DNA from: Gymnothorax reevesii
Lineage: Eukaryota > Chordata > Actinopteri > Anguilliformes > Muraenidae
Assembly (NCBI GenBank): GCA_029721435.1
Contig: CM056583.1
Location: forward strand, 93,080,575-93,144,574
DNA length: 64,000 nt
Direction: 5' to 3'
Under the pieces are notes generated by a model. That model was given only the letters and a program-made list of their open reading frames with translations. It did no database searches and had not been told where the DNA came from. Positions 26,101 through 38,900 of the stretch are shown in pieces; the stretch's first letter is position 1, and every line of letters begins with the position of its first letter. Both the position numbers and the translations under genes were made by a program.

Positions 26101-29100
26101 GGCTGGGTGCATTAGAGTGGGGGTCAGTCAGGGCTCGGTGCATTAGAGAGGGGATCAGTCTGGGCTGGGTGCATTAGAGAGGGGGTCAGTCTGGGCTGGG
26201 TGCATTAGAGAGGGGTCAGTCTGGGCTGGGTGCATTAGAGTAGGGGTCAGTCTGGGCTCGGTGCATTAGAGAGGGGATCAGTCTGGGCTGGGTGCATTAG
26301 AGAGGGGTCAGTCTGGGCTGGGTGCATTAGAGAGGGGGTCAGTCTGGGCAAGGTGCATTAGAGTGGGTGTCAGTTTGGGCTGGGTGTATTCGAGTAGGGG
26401 TCAGTCTGGGCTGGATGCATTAGAGAGGGGTCAGTCTGGGCTGGATGCATTAGAGAGGGAGTCAGTCTGGGCTGGGTGCATGAGAGAGGGGTTAATCCTG
26501 GCTGGGTGCATTAGAGAGGGGGCCAGTCTGGGCTGGGTGCATTTGAGAGGGGTCAGTCTGGGCTGGGTGCCTTAAAGAGGGGTCAGTCTGGGCTGGGTGC
26601 ATTAAAGAGGGGTCAGTCTGGGCTGGGTGCATTAGAGAGGGGTCAGTCTGGGCTGGGTGCATTAGAGAGGTGTCAGTCTGGGCTGGGTGCATTAGAGAGG
26701 GGGTCAGTCTGGGCTGGGTGCATTAGAGAGGGGTCAGTCTGGCCTGGGTGCATTAGAGAGGGGGCAGTCTGGGCTGGGTGCATTAAAGAGGGGTCAGTGT
26801 GGGCTGGGTGCATTAGAGAGGGGTCGGTCTGGGCTGGTTGGATTCGAGAGGGGCCAGTCTGGGCTGGGTGCATTAGAGTGGGGTCAGTGTGGGCTGAGTG
26901 CATTAGAGAGGGGCTCAATCTGGGCTGGGTGCATTCGAGAGGGGTCAGTCTGGGCTGGGTGCATTAGAGAGGGGGTCAGTCTGGGCTGGGTGCATTAGAG
27001 TGGGGTCAGTCTGGGCTGGGTGCATTAGAGTGGGGTCAGTCTGGGCTGGGTGCCTTGGAGAGGGGTCAGTCTGGGGTGGGTGCATTAGAGTGGGGGTTAG
27101 TTTGGGCTCGGTGTATTAGAGAGGGGTCAGTCTGGGCTGGGTGCATTAGAGTGGGGGTCAGCCTGGGCTGGGTGCATTAGAGAAGGGGTCAGTCTGGGCT
27201 GGGTGCATTAGAGAGGGGGTCAGTCTGGGCTGGGTGCATTAGAGAGGGGGTCAGTCTGGGCAAGGTGTATTAGAGTAGGGGTCAGTCTGGGCTGAGTGCA
27301 TTAGAGAGGGGTCAGTCTGGGCTGGGTGCATTTGAGAGGGGTCAGTCTGGGCTGGGTCAATTAGAGAGGGGTCAGTCTGGTCTGGGTGCATTAGAGAGGG
27401 GTCAGTCTGGGCTGGGTGCATTAGAGAGGGGGTCAGTCTGGTCTAGGTGCATTAGAGAGGGATCAGTCTGGGCTGGGTGCATTAGAGAGGGGTCAGTCTG
27501 GGCTGGGTGCATTAGAGTGGGGTCAGTGTGGGCTGGGTGCATTAGAGAGGGGCTCAGTCTGGGCTGGGTGCATTCGAGAGGGGTCAGTCTGGGCTGGGTG
27601 CATTAGAGAGGGGGTCAGTCTGGGCTGGGTGCATTAGAGTGGGGTCAGTGTGGGCTGGGTGCATTAGAGAGGGGTCAGTCTGGGGTGGGTGCATTAGAGT
27701 GGGGGTGAGTTTGGGCTCGGTGTATTAGAGAGGGGTCAGTCTGGGCTGGGTGCATTAGAGTGGGGGTCAGTCTGGGCTGGGTGCATTAGAGAGGGGGTCA
27801 GTCTGGGCTGGGTGCATTAGAGAGGGGTCTGTCTGGGCTGGGTGCATTAAAGAGGGGGTCAGTCTGGGCAAGGTGCATTAGAGTGGGGGTCAGTTTGGGG
27901 TGGGTGTATTAGAGTAGGGGTCAGTCTGGGCTGGGTGCATTAGAGAGCGGTCAGTCTGGGCTGGGTGCATTAGAGAGGGGGCAGTCTGGGCTGGGTGTAT
28001 TAGAGAGGGGGCAGTCTGGGGTGGGGGCATTAGTAAGGGGCCAGTCTGGCCTGGGTGCATTAGAGAGGGTCCGTCTGGGCTGGGTGTAGTAGAGAGGGGG
28101 GCAGAGTGGGCTGGGTGCATTAAAGTGAGGGCCAGTGTGGGCTGGGTGCATTAGAGAGGGGTCAGTCTGGGCTGGGTGCATTAGAGAGGGGTCAGTCTGG
28201 GCTGGGTGCATTAGAGAGGGGTCTGTCTGGGCTGGGTGCATTAGAGAAGGGGTCAGTCTGGGCTGGGTGCATTAGAGAGGGGGTCAGTCTGGGCTGGATG
28301 CATAAGAGAGGGGTCTGTCTGGGCTGGGTGCATTAAAGAGGGGGTCAGTCAGGGCAAGGTGCATTCGAGTGGGGGTCAGTTTGGGCTGGGTGTATTAGAG
28401 TAGGGGTCAGTGTGGGCTGGGTGCATTAGAGAGGGGTCAGTCTGGGCTGGGTGCATTAGAGAGGGGTCAGTCTGGGCTGGGTGCATTAGAGAGGGGTCAG
28501 TCTGGGCTGGGTGTATTAGAGAGGGTCCGTCTGAGCTGGGTGTGTTTGAGAGGGGGTAAATCTGGGCTGGGTGTATTAGAGAGGGGGTCAGTCTGGGCTG
28601 GGTGCATTAGAGTGGGGGTCAGTCTGGGCTGGGTGCATTAGAGTGGGGATCAGTCTGGGCTGGGTGCATGAGAGAGCGGTCGGTCTGGGCTGGGTTCATT
28701 AGAGGGGGGTCAGTCTGGCCTGGGTGTATTAGAGAGGGTCCGTCTGGGCTGGGTGTATTAGAGAGGGGGTCAGTCTGGGCTGGGTGTATTAGAGAGGGGG
28801 TCAGTCTGGGCTGGGTGCATTAGAGTGGGGGTCAGTCTAGGCTGGGTGCATTAGAGAGGGGGCAATCTGGGTTGGGTGCATTAGAGAGGGGTCAGTCTGG
28901 GCTGGGTGCATTAGAGAGGGGGTCAGTCTGGGCTGGGTGTATTACAGAGGGGTCAGTCTGGGCTGGGTGCATTAGACTGGGGGTCAGTTTGGGCTAGGTG
29001 TATTAGAGAGGGGTAAGTCTGGGCTGGGTGCATTAGAGAGGGGGTAAGTCTGGGCTGGGTGCATTTTAGAGGGGTCAGTCTGGGCTGGGTGCATTAGAGA

Positions 29101-32100
29101 GGGGGTAAGTCTGGGCTGGGTGCATTTTAGAGGGGTCAGTCTGGGCCGGGTGCATTAGAGAGGGGGTCAGTCTGGGCAAGGTGCATTAGAGTGGGTGTCA
29201 GTTTGGGCTGGATGCATTCGAGAGGGGATCAGTCTGGGCTGGGTGCATTAGAGAGGGGTCAGTCTGGGCTGGGTGCATTAGAGAGGGGGTCAGTCTGGGC
29301 TGGGCGCATTAGAGAGGGGTCAGTCTGGGCTGGGTGCATTAGAGAGGGGGTCAGTCTGGGCAAGGTGCATTAGAGTGGGGGTCAGTTTGGGCTGGGTGTA
29401 TTAGAGTCGGGGTCAGTCTGGGCTGGATGCATTAGAGAGGGGTCAGTCTGGGCTGGATGCATTAGAGAGGGAGTCAGTCTGGGCTGGGTGCATTAGAGAG
29501 GGGTTAATCCTGGCTGGGTGCATTAGAGAGGGGGCCAGTCTGGGCTGGGTGCATTTGAGAGGGGTCAGTCTGGGCTGCGTGCATTAGAGAGGGGTTAGTC
29601 TGGGCTGGGTGCCTTAAAGAGGGGTCAGTCTGGGCTGGGTGCATTAGAGACGGGTCAGTCTGGGCTGGGTGCATTAGAGAGGGGTCAGTCTGGGCTGGGT
29701 GCATTAGAGAGGGGGTCAGTCTGGGCTGGGTGCATTAGAGAGGGGTCAGTCTGGGCTGGGTGTATTAGAGAGGGGTCAGTCTGGGCTGGGTGCATTAGTG
29801 AGGGGTCAGTCTGGGCTGGGTGCATTAGAGAGGGTCCGTCTGGGCTGGGTGTATTAGAGAGGGGGTCAGACTGGGCTGGGTGCATTAAAGTGAGGGTCAG
29901 TGTGGGCTGAGTGCATTAGAGAGGGGTCAGTCTGGGCTGGGTGCATTAGAGAGGGGTCAGTCTGGGCTGGGTGCATAGGAGAGGGGCCAGTCTGGTCTGG
30001 GAGCATAAGAGAAGGGGTCAGTCTGGGCTGGGTGCATTAGAGAGGGGGTCAGTCTGGGCTGGGTGCATCAGAGAGGGGTCTGTCTGGGCTGGGTGCATTA
30101 AAGAGGGGGTCAGTCAGGGCAAGGTGCATTCGAGTGGGGGTCAGTTTTGGCTGGGTGTATTAGAGTAGGGGTCAGTGTGGGCTGGGTGCATTAGAGAGGG
30201 GTCAGTCTGGGCTGGGTGCATTAGAGAGGGGTCAGTCTGGGCTGGGTGCATTAGAGAGGGGTCAGTCTGGGCTGGGTGCTTTAGAGAGGGGTCTGTCTGG
30301 GCTGGGTGCATTAGAGAGGGTCCGTCTGAGCTGGGTGTGTTTGAGAGGGGGTAAATCTGGGCTGGGTGTATTAGAGAGGGGGTCAGTCTGGGCTGGTGCA
30401 TTAGAGTGGGGGTCAGTCTGGGCTGGGTGCATTAGAGTGGGGATCAGTCTGGGCTGGGTGTATTAGAGAGCGGTCAGTCTGGGCTGGGTGCATTAGAGGG
30501 GGGTCAGTCTGGCCTGGGTGTATTAGAGAGGGTCCGTCTGGGCTGGGTGTATTAGAGAGGGGGTCAGTCTGGGCTGGGTGTATTAGAGAGGGGGTCAGTC
30601 TGGGCTGGGTGTATCAGAGAGGGGTCAGTCTGGGCTGGGTGTATTAGAGAGGGGGTCAGTCTGGGCTGGGTGCATTAGAGTGGGGGTCAGTCTGGGCTGG
30701 GTGCATTAGAGAGGGGTCAATCTGGGTTGGGTGCATTAGAGAGGGGTCAGTCTGGGCTGGGTGCATTAGAGAGGGGGTCAGTCTGGGCTGGGTGTATTAC
30801 AGAGGGGTCAGTCTGGGCTGGGTGCATTAGACTGGGGGTCAGTTTGGGCTAGGTGTATTAGAGAGGGGTAAGTCTTGGCTGGGTGCATTAGAGAGGGGGT
30901 AAGTCTGGGCTGGGTGCATTTTAGACGGGTCAGTCTGGGCCGGGTGCATTACAGAGGCGGTCAGTCTGGGCAAGGTGCATTAGAGTGGGTGTCAGTTTGG
31001 GCTGCATGCATTAGAGAGGGGTCAGTCTGGGCTGGGTGCATTAGAGAGGGGGTCAGTCTGGGCTGGGCGCATTAGAGTGGGGGTCAGTCTGGGCTCGGTG
31101 CATTAGAGAGGGGATCAGTCTGGGCTGGGTGCAGGAGAGAGGGGTCAGTCTGGGCTGGGTGCATTAGAGAGGGGGTCAGTCTGGGCAAGGTGCATTAGAG
31201 TGGGGGTCAGTTTGTGCTGGGTGTATTAGAGTCGGGGTCAGTCTGGGCTGGATGCATTAGAGAGGGGTCAGTCTGGGCTGGATGCATGAGAGAGGGAGTC
31301 AGTCTGGGCTGGGTGCATTAGAGAGGGGTCAGTCTGGGCTGGGTGCTTTAGAGAGGGGTCTGTCTGGGCTGGGTGCATTAGAGAGGGTCCGTCTGAGCTG
31401 GGTGTGTTTGAGAGGGGGTAAATCTGGGCTGGGTGTATTAGAGAGGGGGTCAGTCTGGGCTGGGTGCATTAGAGTGGGGGTCAGTCTGGGCTGGGTGCAT
31501 TAGAGTGGGGATCAGTCTGGGCTGGGTGCATGAGAGAGCGGTCGGTCTGGGCTGGGTGCATTAGAGGGGGGTCAGTCTGGCCTGGGTGTATTAGAGAGGG
31601 TCCGTCTGGGGGGGGTGGGTGAGAGAGGGGGGCAGTTTGGGCTGGGTGTATTAGAGAGGGGGTCAGTCTGGGCTGGGTGCATTAGAGTGGGGGTCAGTCT
31701 GGGCTGGGTGCATTAGAGAGGGGGCAATCTGGGTTGGGTGCATTAGAGAGGGGTCAGTCTGGGCTGGGTGCATTAGAGAGGGGGTCAGTCTGGGCTGGGT
31801 GTATTACAGAGGGGTCAGTCTGGGCTGGGTGCATTAGACTGGGGGTCAGTTTGGGCTAGGTGTATTAGAGAGGGGTAAGTCTGGGCTGGGTGCATTAGAG
31901 AGGGGGTAAGTCTGGGCTGGGTGCATTTTAGAGGGGTCAGTCTGGGCCGGGTGCATTAGAGAGGGGGTCAGTCTGGGCAAGGTGCATTAGAGTGGGTGTC
32001 AGTTTGGGCTGGATGCATTCGAGAGGGGATCAGTCTGGGCTGGGTGCATTAGAGAGGGGTCAGTCTGGGCTGGGTGCATTAGAGAGGGGGTCAGTCTGGG

Positions 32101-35100
32101 CTGGGTGCATTAGAGAGGGGGTCAGTCTGGGCAAGGTGCATTAAAGTGGGGGTCAGTTTGGGCTGGGTGTATTAGAGTCGGGGTCAGTCTGGGCTGGATG
32201 CATTCGAGAGGGGATCAGTCAGGGCTCGGTGCATTAGAGAGGGGATCAGTCTGGGCTGGGTGCATTAGAGAGGGGTCAGTCTGGGCTGGGTGCATTAGAG
32301 AGGGGGTCAGTCTGGGCAAGGTGCATTAGAGTGGGGGTCAGTTTGGGCTGGGTGTATTAGAGTCGGGGTCAGTCTGGGCTGGATGCATTAGAGAGGGGTC
32401 AGTCTGGGCTGGATGCATTAGAGAGGGAGTCAGTCTGGGCTGGGTGCATTAGAGACGGGTTAATCCTGGCTGGGTGCATTAGAGAGGGGGCCAGTCTGGG
32501 CTGGGTGCATTTGAGAGGGGTCAGTCGGGGCTGCGTGCATTAGAGAGGGGTCAGTCTGGGCTGGGTGCCTTAAAGAGGGGTCAGTCTGGGCTGGGTGCAT
32601 TAGAGAGGGGTCAGTCTGGGCTGGGTGCATTAGAGAGGGGTCAGTCTGGGCTGGGTGCATTAGAGAGGGGGTCAGTCTGGGCTGGGTGCATTAGAGAGGG
32701 GTCAGTCTGGGCTGGGTGTATTAGAGAGGGGTCAGTCTGGGCTGGGTGCATTAGTGAGGGGTCAGTCTGGGCTGGGTGCCTTAGAGAGGGTCCGTCTGGG
32801 CTGGGTGTATTAGAGAGGGGGTCAGACTGGGCTGGGTGCATTAAAGTGAGGGTCAGTGTGGGCTGAGTGCATTAGAGAGGGGTCAGTCTGGGCTGGGTGC
32901 ATTAGAGAGGGGTCAGTCTGGGCTGGGTGCATTAGAGAGGGGTCTGTCTGGGCTGGGTGCATTAGAGAAGGGGTCAGTCTGGGCTGGGTGCATTAGAGAG
33001 GGGGTCAGTCTGGGCTGGGTGCATCAGAGAGGGGTCTGTCTGGGCTGGGTCCATTAAAGAGGGGGTCAGTCAGGGCAAGGTGCATTCGAGTGGGGGTGAG
33101 TTTTGGCTGGGTGTATTAGAGTAGGGGTCAGTGTGGGCTGGGTGCATTAGAGAGGGGGCAGTCTGGGCTGGGTGCATTAGAGAGGGGTCAGTCTGGGCTG
33201 GGTGCATTAGAGAGTGGTCAGTCTGGGCTGGGTGCTTTAGAGAGGGGTCTGTCTGGCCTGGGTGCATTAGAGAGGGTCCGTCTGAGCTGGGTGTGTTTGA
33301 GAGGGGGTAAATCTGGGCTGGGTGTATTAGAGAGGGGGTCAGTCTGGGCTGGTGCATTAGAGTGGGGGTCAGTCTGGGCTGGGTGCATTAGAGTGGGGAT
33401 CAGTCTGGGCTGGGTGCATGAGAGAGCGGTCAGTCTGGGCTGGGTGCATTAGAGGGGGGTCAGTCTGGCCTGGGTGTATTAGAGAGGGTCCGTCTGGGCT
33501 GGGTGTATTAGAGAGGGGGTCAGTCTGGGCTGGGTGTATTAGAGAGGGGGTCAGTCTGGGCTGGGTGTATCAGAGAGGGGTCAGTCTGGGCTGGGTGTAT
33601 TAGAGAGGGGGTCAGTCTGGGCTGGGTGCATTAGAGTGGGGGTCAGTCTGGGCTGGGTGCATTAGAGAGGGGTCAATCTGGGTTGGGTGCATTAGAGAGG
33701 GGTCAGTCTGGGCTGGGTGCATTAGAGAGGGGGTCAGTCTGGGCTGGGTGTATTACAGAGGGGTCAGTCTGGGCTGGGTGCATTAGACTGGGGGTCAGTT
33801 TGGGCTAGGTGTATTAGAGAGGGGTAAGTCTTGGCTGGGTGCATTAGAGAGGGGGTAAGTCTGGGCTGGGTGCATTTTAGAGGGGTCAGTCTGGGCCGGG
33901 TGCATTAGAGAGGGGGTCAGTCTGGGCAAGGTGCATTAGAGTGGGTGTCAGTTTGGGCTGGATGCATTCGAGAGGGGATCAGTCTGGGCTGGGTGCATTA
34001 GAGAGGGGTCAGTCTGGGCTGGGTGCATTAGAGAGGGGGTCAGTCTGGGCTGGGCGCATTAGAGTGGGGGTCAGTCTGGGCTCGGTGCATTAGAGAGGGG
34101 ATCAGTCTGGGCTGGGAGCAGGAGAGAGGGGTCAGTCTGGGGTGGGTGCATTAGGGAGGGGGTCCGTGTGGGCAAGGTGCATTAGAGTGGGGGTCAGTTT
34201 GGGCTGGGTGTATTAGAGTCGGGGTCAGTCTGGGCTGGATGCATTAGAGAGGGGTCAGTCTGGGCTGGATGCATGAGAGAGGGAGTCAGTCTGGGCTGGG
34301 TGCATTAGAGAGGGGTTAATCCTGGCTGGGTGCATTAGAGAGGGGGCCAGTCTGGGCTGGGTGCATTTGAGAGGGGTCAGTCTGGGCTGGGTGCATTAGA
34401 GAGGGGTCAGTCTGGGCTGGGTGCCTTAAAAAGGGGTCAGTCTAGACTGGGTGCATTAGAGAGGGGTCAGTCTGGGCTGGGTGCATTAGAGAGGGGTCAG
34501 TCTGGGCTGGGTGCATTAGAGATGGGGTCAGTCTGGGCTGGGTGCATTAGAGACGGGTCAGTCTGGGCTGGGTGCATTAGAGAGGGGTCAGTCTGGGCTG
34601 GGTGCATTAAAGAGGGGTCAGTGTGGGCTGGGTGCATCAGAGAGGGGTCAGTCTGGGCTGGTTGCATTAGAGAGGGGTCAGTCTGGGCTGGGTGCATTAG
34701 AGTGGTGTCAGTGTGGGCTGAGTGCATTAGAGAGGGGCTCAATCTGGGCTGCGTGCATTCGAGAGGGGTCAGTCTGGGCTGGGTGCATTAGAGAGGGGGT
34801 CAGGCTGGGCTGGGTGCATTAGAGTGGGGACAGTGGGGGCGTGGGGCATTAGAGAGGGGTCAGTCTGGGGTGGGTGCATTAGAGTGGGGGTTAGTTTGGG
34901 CTCGGTGTATTAGAGAGGGGTCAGTCTGGGCTGGGTGCATTAGAGTTGGGGTCAGTCTGGGCTGGGTGCATTAGAGAAGGGGTCAGTCTGGGCTGGGTGC
35001 ATTAGAGAGGGGGTCAGTCTGGGCTGGGTGCATTAGAGAGGGGTCTGTCTGGGCTGGGTGCATTAAAGAGGGGGTCAGTCTGGGCAAGGTACATTAGAGT

Positions 35101-38100
35101 GGGGGTCAGTCTGGGCTGGGTGCATTAGAGAGGGGTCAGTCTGGGCTGAGTGCATTAGAGAGGGGTCAGTCTGGGCTGGGTGCATTTGAGAGGGGTCAGT
35201 CTGGGCTGGGTGCATTAGAGAGGGGTCAGTCTGGTCTGGGTGCATTAGAGAGGGGTCAGTCTGGGCTGGGTGCATTAGAGAGGCGGTCAGTCTGGGCTGG
35301 GTGCATTAGAGAGGGGTCAGTGTGGGCTGGGTGCATTAGAGAGGGGTGAGTCTGGGCGGGGTGGACTAAAGAGTGGTGAGTCTGGGCTGGGTGCATTAGA
35401 GAGGGGTCAGTCTGGGCTGGGTGCATTAGAGAGGGGTCAGTCTGGGCTGGGTGCATTAGAGAGGGGGTCAGTCTGGGCTGGGTGCATTAGAGAGGGGTCA
35501 GTCTGGGCTGGGTGCATTAGAGAGGGTCCTTCTGGGCTGGGTGTATTAGAGAGGGGGTCAGACTGGGCTGGGTGCATTAAAGTGAGGGTCAGTGTGGGCT
35601 GGGTGCATTAGAGAGGGGTCAGTCTGGGCTGGGTGCATTAGAGAGGGGTCAGTCTGGGCTGGGTGCATTAGAGAGGGGTCTGTCTGGGCTGGGTGCATTA
35701 GAGAAGGGGTCAGTCTGGGCTGGGTGCATTAGAGAGGGGGTCAGTCTGGGCTGGGTGCATTCGAGAGGGGTCTGTCTGGGCTGGGTGCATTAAAGAGGGG
35801 GTCAGTCTGGGCAAGGTGCATTCGAGTTGGGGTCAGTTTGGGCTGGGTGTATTAGAGTAGGGGTCAGTGTGGGCTGGGTGCATTAGAGAGGGGTCAGTCT
35901 GGGCTGGGTGCATTAGAGAGGGGTCAGTCTGGGCTGGGTGCATTAGAGAGGGGTCAGTCTGGGCTGGGTGCTTTAGAGAGGGGTCTGTCTGGGCTGGGTG
36001 CATTAGAGAGGGTCCGTCTGAGCTGGGTGTATTTGAGAGGGGGTCAATCTGGGCTGGGTGTATTAGAGAGGGGGTCAGTCTGGGCTGGGTGCATTAGAGT
36101 GGGGGTCAGTCTGGGCTGGGGGCATTAGTGTGGGGATCAGTGTGGGCTGGGTGCATGAGAGAGCGGTCAGTCTGGGCTGAGTGCATTAGAGGGGGGTCAG
36201 TCTGGCCTGGGTGTATTAGAGAGGGTCCGTCTGGGCTGGGTGTATTAGAGAGGGGGTCAGTCTGGGCTGGGTGTATTAGAGAGGGGGTCAGTCTGGGCTG
36301 GGTGTATCAGAGAGGGGTCAGTCTGGGCTGGGTGTATTAGAGAGGGGGTCAGTCTGGGCTGGGTGCATTAGAGTGGGGGTCAGTCTGGGCTGGGTGCATT
36401 AGAGAGGGGTCAATCTGGGCTGGGTGCATTAGAGAGGGGTCAGTCTGGTCTGGGTGCATTAGAGAGGGGGTCAGTCTGGGCTGGGTGTATTACAGAGGGG
36501 TCAGTCTGGGCTGGGTGCATTAGATTGGGGGTCAGTTTGGGCTAGGTGTATTAGAGAGGGGTAAGTCTGGGCTGGGTGCATTAGAGAGGGGGTAAGTCTG
36601 GGCTGGGTGCATTTTAGAGGGGTCAGTCTGGGCCGGGTGCATTAGAGAGGGGGTCAGTCTGGGCAAGGTGCATGAGAGATGGGTCAGTCTGGGCTGGGTG
36701 CATATAGAGAGGGGTCAGTCTGGGCTGGGTGCATTAGAGAGGGGGTCAGTCTGGGCTGGGCGCATTAGAGTGGGGGTCAGTCTGGGCTCGGTACATTAGA
36801 GAGGGGATCAGTCTGGGCTGGGTGCATTAGAGATGGGGTCAGTCTGGGCTGGGTGCATTAGAGAGGGGGTCAGTCTGGGCAAGGTGCATTAGAGTGGGGG
36901 TCAGTTTGGGCTGGGTGTATTAGAGTAGGGGTCAGTCTGGGCTGGATGAATTAGAGAGGGGTCAGTCTGGGCTGGATGCATTAGAGAGGGAGTCAGTCTG
37001 GGCTGGGTGCATTATAGAGGGGTTAATCCTGGCTGGGTGCATTAGAGAGGGGGCCAGTCTGGGCTGGGTGCATTTGAGAGGGGTCAGTCTGGGCTGGGTG
37101 CATTAGAGAGGGGTCAGTCTGGGCTGGGTGCCTTAAAGAGGGGTCAGTCTGGGCTGGGTGCATTAGAGAGGGGTCAGTCTGGGCTGGGTGCATTAGAGAG
37201 GGGTCAGTCTGGGCTGGGTGCATTAGAGAGGGGGTCAGTCTGGGCTGGGTGCATTAGAGAGGGGTCAGTCTGGGCTGGGTGCATTAGAGAGGGGTCAGTC
37301 TGGGCTGGGTGCATTAAAGAGGGGTCAGTGTGGGCTGGGTGCATTAGAGAGGGGTCAGTCTGGGCTGGTTGCATTAGAGAGGGGTCAGTCTGGGCTGGCT
37401 GCATTAGAGTGGGGTGAGTGTGGGCTGAGTGCATTAGAGAGGGGCTCAATCTGGGCTGGGTGCATTCGAGAGGGGTCAGTCTGGGCTGGGTGCATTAGAG
37501 AGGGGGTCAGTCTGGGCTGGGTGCATTAGAGTGGGGTCGGGGTGGGGTGGGTGCATTGGAGAGGGGGCGGTCTGGGGTGGGTGCATTAGGGTGGGGGTTA
37601 GTTTGGGCTGGGTGTATTAGAGAGGGGTCAGTCTGGTCTGGGTGCATTAGAGTGGGGGTCAGTCTGGGCTGGGTGCATTAGAGAAGGGGTCAGTCTGGGC
37701 TGGGTGCATTAGAGAGGGGGTGAGTCTGGGCTGGGTGCATTAGAGAGGGGGTCAGTCTGGGCAAGGTGTATTAGAGTAGGGGTCAGTCTGGGCTGAGTGC
37801 ATTAGAGAGGGGTCAGTCTGGGCTGGGTGCATTAGAGAGGGGTCAGTCTGGTCTGGGTGCATTAGAGAGGGGTCAGACTGGGCTGGGTGCATAAGAGAGG
37901 GGTCAGTCTGGGCTGGGTGCATTAGAGAGGCGGTCAGTCTGGGCTGGGTGCATTAGAGAGGGGTCAGTCTGGGCTGGGTGCATTAGAGAAGGGTCAGTCT
38001 GGGCTGGGTGCATTAAAGAGGGGTCAGTCTGGGCTGGGTGCATTAGAGAGGGGTCAGTCTGGGCTGGGTGCATTAGAGAGGGGTCAGTCTGGGCTGGGTG

Positions 38101-38900
38101 CATTAGAGAGGGGGGTCAGTCTGGGCTGGGTGCATTAGAGAGGGGTCAGTCTGGGCTGGGTGCATTAGAGAGGGGTCAGTCTGGGCTGGGTGCATTAGAG
38201 AGGGGTCAGTCTGGGGTGGGTGCATTTGAGTGGGGGGTTAGTTTGGGCTCGGTGTATTAGAGAGGGGGTCAGTGTGGGCTGGGTGCATTAGAGAGGGGTC
38301 AGTCTGGGCTGGGTGCATTAGAGTGGGGTCAGTGTGGGCTGGGGGGATTAGAGAGGGGGTCAGTCTGGGCTGGGTGGATTAGAGTGGGGTCAGTGTGGGC
38401 GGGGTGCATTAGAGAGGGGTCAGTCTGGGGTGGGTGCATTAGAGTGGGGGTTTGTTTGGGCTCGGTGTATTAGAGAGGGGTCAGTCTGGGCTGGGTGCAT
38501 TAGAGTGGGGGTCAGTCTGGGCTGGGTGCATTAGAGAGGGGTCAGTCTGGGCTGGGTGCATTAGAGAGGGCGTCAGTCTGGGCTGGGTGCATTTGAGAGG
38601 GGGTCAGTCTGGGCTGGGTGCATAAGAGTGGGGTCAGTGTGGGCTGGGTGCATTAGAGAGGGGTCAGTCTGGGCTGGGTGCATTAGAGTGGGGGTCAGTT
38701 TGGGCTGGGTGTATTAGAGTAGGGGTCAGTCTGGGCTGGATGCATTCGAGAGGGGTCAGTCTGGGCTGGATGCATTAGAGAGGGAGTCAGTCTGGGCTGG
38801 GTGCATTAGAGAGGGGGTAATCCTGGCTGGGTGCATTAGAGAGGGGGCCAGTCTGGGCTGGGTGCATTTGAGAGGGGTCAGTCTGGGCTGGGTGCATTAG
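14101..38900. repeat. Middle part of the array: higher-order repeats of about 1.8-3.0 kb
   Basis: A rare unit variant containing GGGTTAATCCTGGCTGGG marks each higher-order copy. The TTAATCC string lies at 16666, 18552, 21165, 23510, 26492, 29504, 32460, 34316 and 37023, with diverged forms at 14413 and 38818. Spacings run from about 1.8 to 3.0 kb, and three successive markers (26492, 29504, 32460) are 3012 and 2956 bp apart. The same companion variants accompany each marker: units with GGGCAAGGTGCATTAG, units with GGGCTCGGTGTATTAG, and units with GAGGGTCCGTCTG. This is higher-order organisation superimposed on the 30-bp period. Boundaries are approximate. Confidence 0.75.
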
